From Desulfothermus sp964427155 (GTDB taxonomy: Bacteria > Desulfobacterota > Desulfovibrionia > Desulfovibrionales > Desulfothermaceae): a DNA stretch of 15,157 nt. The DNA is taken from assembly GCA_964427155.1 (NCBI GenBank), contig CAYRSC010000013.1, forward strand, positions 1-15,157, read 5' to 3'. Shown piece by piece: positions 1-6,600 of the stretch. The translations under genes were made by a program, and so were the position numbers. Position 1 is the first letter of the stretch; each line of letters begins with the position of its first letter. The notes beneath the pieces are model-generated. The model made no database searches. It saw nothing but the letters and a program-made list of their open reading frames with translations, and was not told where the DNA came from.

Positions 1-150
1 GAAGGAGTAGAGATGGTGATGCCAGGAGACAATGCTCAGTTTGAGGTAGAGCTTATAGCGCCGATAGCGATGGAGAAGGGTTTGAGGTTTGCGATAAGAG
101 AAGGTGGTAGGACCGTTGGCGCAGGCGTAGTCTCTGAGATATTGGAGTAG
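1..150 (+). CDS. tuf: Elongation factor Tu, C-terminal 49 residues (5' end outside window)
   Basis: This is the end of domain III of EF-Tu, the GTPase that brings aminoacyl-tRNA to the ribosomal A site. Frame 1 reads from the window edge to a TAG at 148-150 and contains GVEMVMPGDN, a PIAMEKGLRFAIREGGRTVG stretch and GAGVVSEILE, close to the E. coli EF-Tu C-terminus. Only about an eighth of the usual length of roughly 395-400 residues is visible. rpmG starts 3 nt after the stop. Ala codons here are GCG, GCT and GCA with no GCC, unlike the GCC-rich genes that follow. A second tuf begins at 15057 in the same orientation, so this is one of two copies. The family call is certain; which copy is the main one cannot be judged here. 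Confidence 0.97.
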   Translation, partial: EGVEMVMPGDNAQFEVELIAPIAMEKGLRFAIREGGRTVGAGVVSEILE

Positions 151-153
151 GTC

Positions 154-300
154 ATGAGGATAAAGGTTCAGCTTCGTTGTACAGAATGTAAGTCAAAGAA
201 TTATTCTACGACAAAGAATAAGAGAAGTACCAGCAAATTAGAGCTGAGGAAGTTTTGTCCAAGGTGTGGTAAGCACGTACTTCATAAGGAAACAAAATAA
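154..300 (+). CDS. rpmG: 50S ribosomal protein L33, zinc-binding (C+) form
   Basis: This is a small basic large-subunit protein located near the tRNA exit site. The 48-residue product begins MRIKVQLRCTEC and contains two CxxC pairs, C9/C12 and C35/C38, which mark the zinc-ribbon form of L33; the KNKRSTSKLEL segment lies between them. Length is normal for the family (about 49-55). The ATG lies 3 nt after the tuf stop, with a GGAG at 144-147 inside the tuf end as the ribosome-binding site, so translation is probably coupled to tuf. The tRNA-Trp gene begins 10 nt after the stop, so the mRNA end is likely made by tRNA processing. It was found by reading the sequence directly because it is short. 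Confidence 0.97.
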   Translation: MRIKVQLRCTECKSKNYSTTKNKRSTSKLELRKFCPRCGKHVLHKETK

Positions 301-310
301 CCTTTTGTGC

Positions 311-387
311 AGGCCAGTAGCTCTAATTGGCAGAGCATCGGACTCCAAATCCGAGGGTTGGGGGTTCGAATCCCTCCTGGCCTGCCA
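311..387 (+). tRNA. trnW: tRNA-Trp (anticodon CCA)
   Basis: The 77-nt cloverleaf is complete. The acceptor stem is AGGCCAG (311-317) with CTGGCCT (377-383), a perfect 7 bp. The D stem is GCTC (320-323) with GAGC (333-336). The anticodon stem is TCGGA (338-342) with TCCGA (350-354), and its loop CTCCAAA gives anticodon CCA at 345-347. A 5-nt variable loop (355-359) is followed by the T stem GGGGG/CCCTC (one G-U pair) and T loop TTCGAAT (365-371). The discriminator base is G384 and the CCA end (385-387) is encoded, so it need not be added. G at the discriminator and anticodon CCA are the known identity elements for bacterial tryptophanyl-tRNA synthetase. It is embedded in the operon, 10 nt after rpmG and 11 nt before secE, so it is probably cut from the polycistronic transcript. 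Confidence 0.98.
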
Positions 388-398
388 ATTTTTTTGGT

Positions 399-677
399 AT
401 GGCAAATAAGGTGAAGACAAACAAGCCCAGTAAGGGTAGTAAGGGTAATAAAAGGGGTAAGAAGAGGGCGCAGGGGCAGGGTCTGGGAGACCTCATAGAG
501 AGATTTAAGGTCTTTTTAGAGGAATCCAAGGTTGAGATGAGAAAGGTGGCGTATCCTTCTCAGAAACAGACCCTGGCCACATGTAGCTCTGTTTTGGTGT
601 TGGTGATAATCGTAGCCCTGTATCTAGGTATCGTAGATATTGTCCTGTCCAAGATTATCAAGCTTATATTGTCCTAA
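399..677 (+). CDS. secE: Preprotein translocase subunit SecE
   Basis: SecE clamps SecY in the SecYEG channel of the inner membrane. The 92-residue product has a Lys/Gly-rich basic N-terminus (residues 2-28, with KGSKGNKRGKK), an amphipathic helix (about 30-50), the conserved hinge EMRKVAYPSQKQT (46-58), and one membrane span (about 62-84). This is the short single-span form, not the three-span form of E. coli. The frame stays open upstream to 327, but that part lies inside tRNA-Trp; the ATG at 399 is the first start after the tRNA end and gives the expected MANK beginning. There is no clear Shine-Dalgarno sequence: a run of seven T (389-395) precedes the start. nusG follows, the usual partner order. 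Confidence 0.95.
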   Translation: MANKVKTNKPSKGSKGNKRGKKRAQGQGLGDLIERFKVFLEESKVEMRKVAYPSQKQTLATCSSVLVLVIIVALYLGIVDIVLSKIIKLILS

Positions 678-703
678 CTTTTTTAGATAACTTTAAGAGA
701 GTC

Positions 704-1252
704 ATGGAAGAGAAGAGCGGCCAGGCAAAGTGGTATATAGTGCAGACCCTTTCAGGGTCGGAATATAAGGTGGAGAAGACCATCCGGGAGATGATCAGGA
801 AGGGGAAGGCCCAGGGGATGATAAAGGATGTGGTGGTTCCCACGGAAAAGGTTATTGAGATGGTGAAGGGGCAGAAGAAGACCACCACCAGGAAGTTCTA
901 TCCTGGTTATGTTCTGGTGAAGATGGTCTTGACAGATGAGTCCTGGCACATGGTAAGGCAGATTCCCCGGGTTACAGGATTTATTGGTCATAAGACAAGG
1001 CCCATTCCCCTGAGGGATTCTGAGGCAGAGGCCCTGCTCAGACTAATAGAGGAGAGAAAGGAGCAGCCTCGTCCAAAGTATGATTTTCAACCTGGGGATC
1101 GGGTCCTGGTAATTGATGGACCCTTTGCCAATTTTGATGGATATGTGGAAGAGGTAAATCAGGATAAAGGGACCCTAAAGGTCTCTGTTTCTATATTTGG
1201 CCGGAGCACTCCTGTAGAGCTGGATTTTGTTCAGGTGTCCAAGACTCAATAG
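704..1252 (+). CDS. nusG: Transcription termination/antitermination factor NusG
   Basis: NusG binds RNA polymerase, suppresses pausing, and links polymerase to Rho or to ribosomal protein S10. The 182-residue product, normal for the family, has an N-terminal NGN domain (about residues 8-115, with KWYIVQTLSGSE and the RKFYPGYVLVKM core) and a C-terminal KOW domain (about 125-182, with GDRVLVIDGPFANFDGYVEE). No extra domain is inserted, so it is the housekeeping factor and not an RfaH-like paralogue. The ATG at 704 has only a weak AG-rich site (AAGAGAG, about 695-701) and starts 26 nt after secE. It sits between secE and rplK, its conserved place in bacteria. Confidence 0.97.
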   Translation: MEEKSGQAKWYIVQTLSGSEYKVEKTIREMIRKGKAQGMIKDVVVPTEKVIEMVKGQKKTTTRKFYPGYVLVKMVLTDESWHMVRQIPRVTGFIGHKTRPIPLRDSEAEALLRLIEERKEQPRPKYDFQPGDRVLVIDGPFANFDGYVEEVNQDKGTLKVSVSIFGRSTPVELDFVQVSKTQ

Positions 1253-1282
1253 GGGCAAGAAAACAAAATAAGGAAGGATGTT

Positions 1283-1708
1283 ATGGCAAAGAAAGAGATA
1301 GCCAAGATCAAACTTCAGATCCCTGCGGGCTCTGCAAATCCTTCTCCTCCTGTGGGACCTGCCCTGGGTCAGCATGGTGTGAATATCATGGAGTTTTGCA
1401 AGGCCTTTAATGCCAAGACCCAGGACCAAAAGGGAATGATAATCCCTGTAATTATTACGGTCTATCAGGACCGATCCTTTACTTTTATTACCAAGACCCC
1501 TCCCGCCTCTATCCTTTTAAAGAAGGCGGCAAAGGTGGATAAAGGGTCCAGTGAGCCCAAGAAGGACATTGTGGGAAAGGTTACCATGAAGCAGGTGGAG
1601 GAGATAGCCAAGATAAAGATGCCCGATCTTAACTGTTCTGATATGGATGCGGCCATCAGGACCATTATTGGTACTGCAAAGAGCATGGGCATAGAAGTTG
1701 TTAACTAG
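1283..1708 (+). CDS. rplK: 50S ribosomal protein L11
   Basis: L11 binds the GTPase-associated centre of 23S rRNA at the base of the L7/L12 stalk. The 141-residue length is exactly typical. The N-terminal domain has the proline-rich segment PSPPVGPALGQHGVN (about residues 21-35), where thiostrepton contacts are known in the family. The C-terminal RNA-binding domain covers about 70-141 and includes CSDMDAAIRTIIGTAKSMGI. AGGAAGGA (1271-1278) gives a strong ribosome-binding site. In E. coli, L1 represses rplK-rplA at an mRNA site just before rplK; in the 30 nt between nusG and rplK here I see no hairpin resembling that site. Confidence 0.98.
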   Translation: MAKKEIAKIKLQIPAGSANPSPPVGPALGQHGVNIMEFCKAFNAKTQDQKGMIIPVIITVYQDRSFTFITKTPPASILLKKAAKVDKGSSEPKKDIVGKVTMKQVEEIAKIKMPDLNCSDMDAAIRTIIGTAKSMGIEVVN

Positions 1709-1720
1709 CGGAGAGATGTC

Positions 1721-2422
1721 ATGGCAAAAAGAGGGAAAAAATATATAGAGGCCAGAAAGAAGATAGAAAACAGGAAGTATGAGCTTCAGGAGGCATTGAA
1801 ACTGGCCTTGGAGATCGCCTATGCCTCCTTTGATGAGACCGTGGACTTGGCAATTAGGCTGGGGGTTAATCCCAAATATTCTGATCAGATGGTGAGAGGG
1901 GGGGTGGCACTTCCCCATGGGTTAGGTAGAGAGGTGAGGGTGATTGCGTTTTGTAAGGGAGAGAAGCAACAGGAGGCCCAGGAAGCTGGGGCAGATGTGG
2001 TTGGAGCAGAGGATTTAGTTAAACGTATTCAGGAAGGGTGGCTTGATTTTGATAAGGCAGTAGCCACTCCGGATATGATGTCTCAGGTGGGTAAGGTAGG
2101 TAGGATACTTGGTCCAAGGGGCCTTATGCCAAATGCCAAGACAGGTACGGTGACCTTTGACATTGGAAACGCTATAAAGGAGCTTAAAAAGGGGATGGTG
2201 GAGTATAAGGTGGATAAGGCCGGAATAGTCCATGTGCCAGTGGGCAAGGTCTCTTTTGGGGTGGACAAATTAAAGGAAAATATTCAGGCCCTGCTGGAGA
2301 GTGTAAATAAGGCAAGGCCCTCCACCATTAAGGGGGCCTATTTTCTGGGGATGGCGGTTTCCACCACCATGGGACCTGGTATTAAGGTGGATATAAGTAA
2401 TATTGGGGAGTATCTGGAATAA
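1721..2422 (+). CDS. rplA: 50S ribosomal protein L1
   Basis: L1 forms the mobile stalk near the E site and helps release deacylated tRNA; in many bacteria it also represses its own operon. The 233-residue product is of usual length. It has the N-terminal MAKRGKKY start, a domain II insert in the middle, and the signature GRILGPRGLMPNAKTGTV (about residues 127-144), followed by IKELKKGMVEYKVDKAGIVH. The start is 12 nt after rplK with GGAGAG at 1710-1715, so the two genes are probably translated together. A seven-G run (1898-1904) lies inside the frame and encodes part of an R-G-G-V motif. The region after it to 2532 holds the L10 leader. Confidence 0.98.
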   Translation: MAKRGKKYIEARKKIENRKYELQEALKLALEIAYASFDETVDLAIRLGVNPKYSDQMVRGGVALPHGLGREVRVIAFCKGEKQQEAQEAGADVVGAEDLVKRIQEGWLDFDKAVATPDMMSQVGKVGRILGPRGLMPNAKTGTVTFDIGNAIKELKKGMVEYKVDKAGIVHVPVGKVSFGVDKLKENIQALLESVNKARPSTIKGAYFLGMAVSTTMGPGIKVDISNIGEYLE

Positions 2423-2442
2423 GATAGGAAAAAATTTATAAC
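2414..2442 (+). promoter_or_regulatory. Candidate sigma-70-type promoter before the L10 leader
   Basis: A TATAAC at 2437-2442 matches the -10 consensus at 5 of 6 bases. A CTGGAA at 2414-2419, 17 nt upstream, matches TTGACA at only 3 of 6. A transcript from it would begin near 2449, which is the first base of the L10 leader's closing helix. In E. coli a promoter lies between rplA and rplJ, so the position is plausible. The -35 element is weak and overlaps the end of rplA, so this is a tentative call. Confidence 0.35.
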
Positions 2443-2447
2443 ATCAT

Positions 2448-2532
2448 AAGAGTCAAAGACAGCAGGTGGCGTGGCCTTAATTTCCTGCCGAGACCGGCTT
2501 TGGCTCTTTGTCCTAAGGAAGAGGAGGAGCAA
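2448..2532 (+). promoter_or_regulatory. L10 leader (autoregulatory mRNA element before rplJ)
   Basis: The 110-nt gap between rplA and rplJ contains the conserved L10-leader words: ACAGCAGGTGG near 2459, CTTAAT near 2476 and TCCTGCCGAGA near 2483. The outer helix pairs AGAGTCAAAG (2449-2458) with CTTTGGCTCT (2498-2507), ten pairs with one G-U, plus A2448-T2508. Inside it, GCAGG (2462-2466) pairs with CCTGC (2484-2488), and the two helices are joined by an uneven internal loop (3 nt on the left, 9 nt on the right). The inner loop may hold a small GGC/GCC hairpin (2468-2476). In the family the L10-L7/L12 complex binds such a leader and represses rplJ-rplL translation. The rplJ ribosome-binding site (GAGGAG, 2521-2529) lies just after the helix. 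Confidence 0.85.
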
Positions 2533-3060
2533 GTGAGTAAGACCAGAGCAGAAAAGGCAGAACTCATCCAGAAGATAAAAGAGAGGGCAGAGAGGGCCAG
2601 TATTATCCTGGTGACTGACTTTAAGGGTATGACGGTGGAGGAGATGGAGACATTGAGGAATATGCTTCGGGAAAAGGGAGTGGAATATCAGGTAGTAAAG
2701 AATACCCTGGCCCGTATAGCATTGAAGGATACTGCCTTTGAGATGTTGGCGTCAGAGCTTCGTGATAACTGTGCCTTTGCCTTTGGCTATGATGACCCTG
2801 TGGTGGCTGCAAAGGTCCTTGCAGAGTATAAGAAGAAGAAAAAGGATTTTGTGATAAAGTATGGGGCCTTTGAAGGGGAGCTTCTGGATGAGGCAAGGAT
2901 AGAACAGTTATCAAAGCTTGCGTCCAAGGAAGAGCTGTTATCTCAGATGTTATGTACATTGAATGCAGTTCCCACCAATTTTGTATGTTTGTTTGCCAAT
3001 CTTTTGCGCAGTTTTCTTACTGTGCTCACCAATATTAAGGATAAAAAGGAAGCCAATTAA
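2533..3060 (+). CDS. rplJ: 50S ribosomal protein L10
   Basis: L10 anchors L7/L12 dimers to the ribosome at the L11 site and is the repressor of its own operon. The chosen start is GTG 2533, 4 nt after a purine-rich GAGGAGGAG (2521-2529), giving 175 residues that begin MSKTRAEKAEL; a TTG at 2500 in the same frame lies inside the leader helix and is unlikely. The N-terminal RNA-binding domain has ILVTDFKGMTVEEM and VVKNTLARIAL. The C-terminal helix (about residues 130-175) is some ten residues longer than in E. coli L10 by eye alignment, which in the family goes with a third L7/L12-dimer site. It is followed 30 nt later by rplL. Confidence 0.96.
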   Translation: MSKTRAEKAELIQKIKERAERASIILVTDFKGMTVEEMETLRNMLREKGVEYQVVKNTLARIALKDTAFEMLASELRDNCAFAFGYDDPVVAAKVLAEYKKKKKDFVIKYGAFEGELLDEARIEQLSKLASKEELLSQMLCTLNAVPTNFVCLFANLLRSFLTVLTNIKDKKEAN

Positions 3061-3090
3061 AGCCAAAGCCAAAGATTAAGGAGGAATCAG

Positions 3091-3483
3091 ATGTCTGAAA
3101 TCACCAAGGAACAGGTAATTGAGTTTATTTCCAATATGACGGTATTGGAACTTGCCGAGTTTATTAAGGAGCTGGAGGAAAAATTTGGTGTCTCCGCCAC
3201 CCCAGTGGCTGCAGTAGCAGGTGTAATGCCTGGAGCTGGTGGTGAGGCTGGCGGTGCCCAGGAAGAGGAAAAGACAGAATTTGATGTGGTGTTGAAGGAG
3301 ATAGGTGGAAACAAGATAGCAGTTATTAAGGCCATTAGGGCCCTTACTGGACTTGGTCTCAAGGAGGCCAAGGCAAAGGTAGATGAGGCACCCTCTGTGA
3401 TAAAGGAAGGTGTATCCAAGGAAGAGGCAGAGGAGGCCAAGAAGCAGCTTGAAGAAGCTGGTGCCACTGTTGAATTGAAGTAG
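3091..3483 (+). CDS. rplL: 50S ribosomal protein L7/L12
   Basis: L7/L12 is the multi-copy stalk protein that recruits and stimulates translational GTPases. The 130-residue product has the N-terminal dimerisation domain (about 1-32, with NMTVLELAEFIKELEEKFG), an Ala/Gly-rich hinge (about 36-54, VAGVMPGAGGEAGGA), and a globular C-terminal domain (about 58-130) with the factor-binding segment GGNKIAVIKAIRALTGLGLK. The site AAGGAGGA (3078-3085), 5 nt before ATG, is one of the strongest in the window, fitting the need for several copies per ribosome. The 30-nt spacer repeats AGCCAAAG twice (about 3061-3074). A strong hairpin follows the stop. Confidence 0.98.
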   Translation: MSEITKEQVIEFISNMTVLELAEFIKELEEKFGVSATPVAAVAGVMPGAGGEAGGAQEEEKTEFDVVLKEIGGNKIAVIKAIRALTGLGLKEAKAKVDEAPSVIKEGVSKEEAEEAKKQLEEAGATVELK

Positions 3484-3488
3484 AGATT

Positions 3489-3534
3489 GAGACAGGGAAG
3501 GCAGTGGGAGTGTTCCTTCCACTGCCTTTGTCTC
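3489..3534 (+). promoter_or_regulatory. Long hairpin in the rplL-rpoB spacer: processing site or attenuator
   Basis: GAGACA (3489-3494) pairs with TGTCTC (3529-3534), and AAGGCAGTGG (3498-3507) pairs perfectly with CCACTGCCTT (3519-3528). The result is a 16-bp stem with a GGG bulge (3495-3497) and an 11-nt loop. It starts 5 nt after the rplL stop. No T-run follows (TAATAATGTCCCC), so it is not a classic intrinsic terminator. In E. coli this spacer holds a partial attenuator and an RNase III cleavage site that set the ratio of stalk protein to RNA polymerase subunits; the same role is inferred here. The rest of the 144-nt spacer holds only a small 6-bp hairpin (GTAATT/AATTAC, 3557-3580) and the rpoB ribosome-binding site (AGGTGA, 3618-3623). 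Confidence 0.7.
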
Positions 3535-3627
3535 TAATAATGTCCCCTCCAAAGCGGTAATTCTCTCCCTTTGTAATTACGAGTTAATTAAGTCAAACAT
3601 ATTGTAAATCAATGGTTAGGTGAAGTT

Positions 3628-6600
3628 ATGGGAAGACTTATAAAGAAGTTTGGAAAGATAAAGGAACTTTTTGACACTCCATATCTTTTGGAACTGCAGA
3701 AAGAATCTTATAAAAATTTTTTGCAGAAGGAACTTCCCAGCTCTAGCAGGCGGGAAGATATAGGTTTGGAGGCGGCATTTAGATCTGTTTTTCCCATAGA
3801 AGACTTTTATAAGACTGCAAGACTGGAATATGTGAGCTATGAAATTGGAGAGCCAAAATATGATGTTCAGGAATGTATCATAAAAGGACTTACCTATGAG
3901 GCCCCTATAAGGCTTAAGGTGAGACTTATTGTATATGATGTGGACGAGGAAACGGATACCAGGACCATAAGGGATATTAAGGAGCAGGACATCTATTTTG
4001 GAACTATCCCCCTGATGACCGAGAGGGCCACATTCATCATAAATGGTACAGAGAGGGTGGTGGTAAATCAGCTTCAACGTTCCCCTGGAATCCTATTTGA
4101 TCATGATGGGGGAAAGTCCCATGTGAGCAGAAAGGTCCTCTATAATGCCAGGATAATCCCTATGAGGGGGTCATGGTTAGATTTTGAATTTGATCACAAA
4201 GACAATCTCTATGTGCGGATTGATAGGCGTCGTAAGATGCCGGTGACTATCCTTTTTAAGGCAATGGGCCTTTCCAAGGAAGAGATATTACACTATTTTT
4301 ACAAGGTGGAGAGGTATCTTATCAGAGGGGAGAGGGTCTTTAGGGAGGTAAAGAAGGACTTTTTCAGGAGAGAGAAATTTTTTGCCGATGTATATGATGG
4401 AGATGGCAATCTCCTTTTTAGGAAGGGAGAGGATATTACCCGACCTGTATGGAGTGTTCTCATTGCAAAGGGGGTCCAGTGGCTTGAGGTAGATCCCCAT
4501 AGCCTGGAAGAGGAATTTTTGGCCCAGGAGATAGTGGATGAAGAGACTGGAGAGGTCCTGGCCTCAGTGGGAGACCAGGTAAGGTGGGAACTTATAGATA
4601 TATTGGCCAAGAGGGAGGAGTTTGAGCTCCAGGTCTTTCACACGCGGGGGCAGGAGGTATCAGATTCCATTATAAAGACCCTAGATCTGGATAAGACCAC
4701 AGACAAGCTCAGTGCACAGATAGAGATATACAGAAGGCTCAGACCCAGTTCCCCCCCCACCCCTGAGGTGGCGGAGTCCTTTTTTGAAAATATATTTTAT
4801 AATCCCGAATATTATGACCTTTCCATGGTAGGGAGGTATAAACTCAACAAGAGGTTGGGATTGGATCTCCCCCTGGAGCAGCGTGTACTCACTAATGAGG
4901 ATATACTTCTCACCGTGAAGAAGCTTATTCAGCTCAAGGAGTCCCATGGACCAGCAGATGATATAGATCACCTGGGTAACAGGCGAGTGAGACCTGTGGG
5001 AGAATTGGTGGAGAATCAATTTAGGATAGGTCTTGTTAGAATGGAGAGGGCCATAAAGGAGAGGATGAGTCAGCAAGAGGTGTCCACACTTATGCCTCAC
5101 GATCTCATCAATCCCAAGCCTGTGATTGCAGTGGTAAAGGAATTTTTTGGGACCTCTCAGCTTTCGCAGTTTATGGACCAGACCAATCCCCTTTCAGAGG
5201 TAACCCATAAAAGGAGGTTGTCTGCCCTTGGGCCAGGGGGACTTACCCGTGAGAGGGCGGGATTTGAGGTAAGAGACGTACATCCCAGTCATTATGGACG
5301 TATCTGTCCCATTGAGACCCCGGAAGGACCCAATATTGGACTTATTGTGTCCCTTACTACCTATGCCAAGGTGAATGAATTTGGATTCATTGAGACCCCT
5401 TATTTAAAGGTAAGGGATGGGAAGATTACAGATGAGGTGGTCTATCTGGATGCATCTGAGGAAGAGGATGAGATAATTGCTCAGGCTACCCATCTCATAG
5501 ATGAAAATGGTTACATTATTCCTGATCAGGTCCCTGCCAGGGAACAGGGAGAATTCGTCCTGGTAGATAAACACAGGGTGACTCTCATGGATATTTCTCC
5601 TCGGCAGATAGTGTCAGTTTCCTCCTCTCTTATTCCATTTTTGGAGCATGACGATGCTAACAGGGCCCTTATGGGTTCTAACATGCAGAGACAGGCTGTT
5701 CCCCTCCTCATAAGTGAGCCTCCCCTGGTGGGTACAGGTATGGAGCATGTGGTGGCCAGGGATTCAGGGAATTGTATATTGGCGGAAGGGGATGGTGTGG
5801 TAGAGTATGTGGATGCCACTCAGATGGTGATAAGGTATCTGGATTCTGACCTTTATCCAGAGACTGGGGGGGTGAAGATATATGAGCTTCAGAAGTTTCA
5901 AAAGTCCAATCAGAATAGTTGTTATAATCAGACCCCCACTGTGGAGATAGGTGACAGGGTTCATAAAGGGCAGATACTGGTGGATGGTCCATGTATAAAG
6001 GATGGAGAACTCGCCCTGGGAAAGAATCTTATAGTGGCGTTTATGCCGTGGGGGGGATATAATTTTGAGGACGCTATTTTGTTGTCTGAGCGGTGTGTAA
6101 AGGACGATGTATTTACCTCTATTCATATTGAGGAATTTGAGGTAGTGGCGAGGGATACAAAGCTGGGACCTGAGGAGATTACCCGGGATATCCCCAATGT
6201 GGGAGAGGATATGCTCAGAAATCTGGATGAGAGTGGTATTATCAGGATCGGCGCCCGGGTGAGGCCCGATGATATCCTGGTGGGAAAGATAACTCCAAAG
6301 GGTGAGACCCAATTGACTCCAGAGGAGAGGTTGTTGAGGGCCATCTTTGGGGATAAGGCCCGGGATGTGAAAAATACTTCCTTGAAGGTACCCCCGGGAA
6401 TTGAGGGTACTGTAGTGGATGTAAAGGTCTTTAATCGCAGGTCCTCTGAAAAGGATGAGCGCAGCAAGCTCATTGAGCAGGAGGAGCTTAAGGAAATAGA
6501 TAGGAAAGAGAGGCTTCATATAGAGGGAATTACCCGGGCAATAAGAGAGAGGTTATGGGAGGTAATTAAGGGTAAAAACCTGGGTAAGACCCTAGTTAAG

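Noticed and set aside
389..395. tRNA-Trp followed by seven T as an intrinsic terminator
   Set aside because: The U-tract comes 12 nt after the T stem and 5 nt after the acceptor stem, and secE starts 3 nt later; a tRNA fold is not a typical terminator hairpin. Partial attenuation cannot be excluded.
327..398. In-frame upstream extension of secE by 24 residues
   Set aside because: The extension is a translation of tRNA-Trp sequence; the peptide has no SecE similarity and ATG 399 gives the expected start.
936..1124. RpoC trigger-loop insertion (protein residues 936-1124) as a new domain or intein
   Set aside because: It aligns with E. coli SI3 in place and length and carries no intein splice or endonuclease motifs.
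1253..1282. L1-binding autoregulatory site before rplK
   Set aside because: The 30-nt spacer is A-rich with no hairpin resembling the known L1 target; a site in the end of nusG was not recognisable by eye.
2500..2532. TTG start for rplJ, 11 residues earlier
   Set aside because: It lies in the L10 leader helix, and the GTG at 2533 has a strong GAGGAG site and matches the family N-terminus.
3061..3075. Tandem AGCCAAAG repeat between rplJ and rplL
   Set aside because: Only two short copies in a purine-rich spacer; no structure or known signal.
3577..3605. Promoter before rpoB (TTACGA and TATTGT, 17-nt spacing)
   Set aside because: Only 3 of 6 and 4 of 6 matches in an AT-rich stretch where such matches are expected by chance.
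5764..6519. 251-residue open frame on the minus strand within rpoB
   Set aside because: It is antisense to a highly conserved coding region, has no recognisable motif, and arises from codon bias on the coding strand. The other minus-strand frames in the window were rejected for the same reason.
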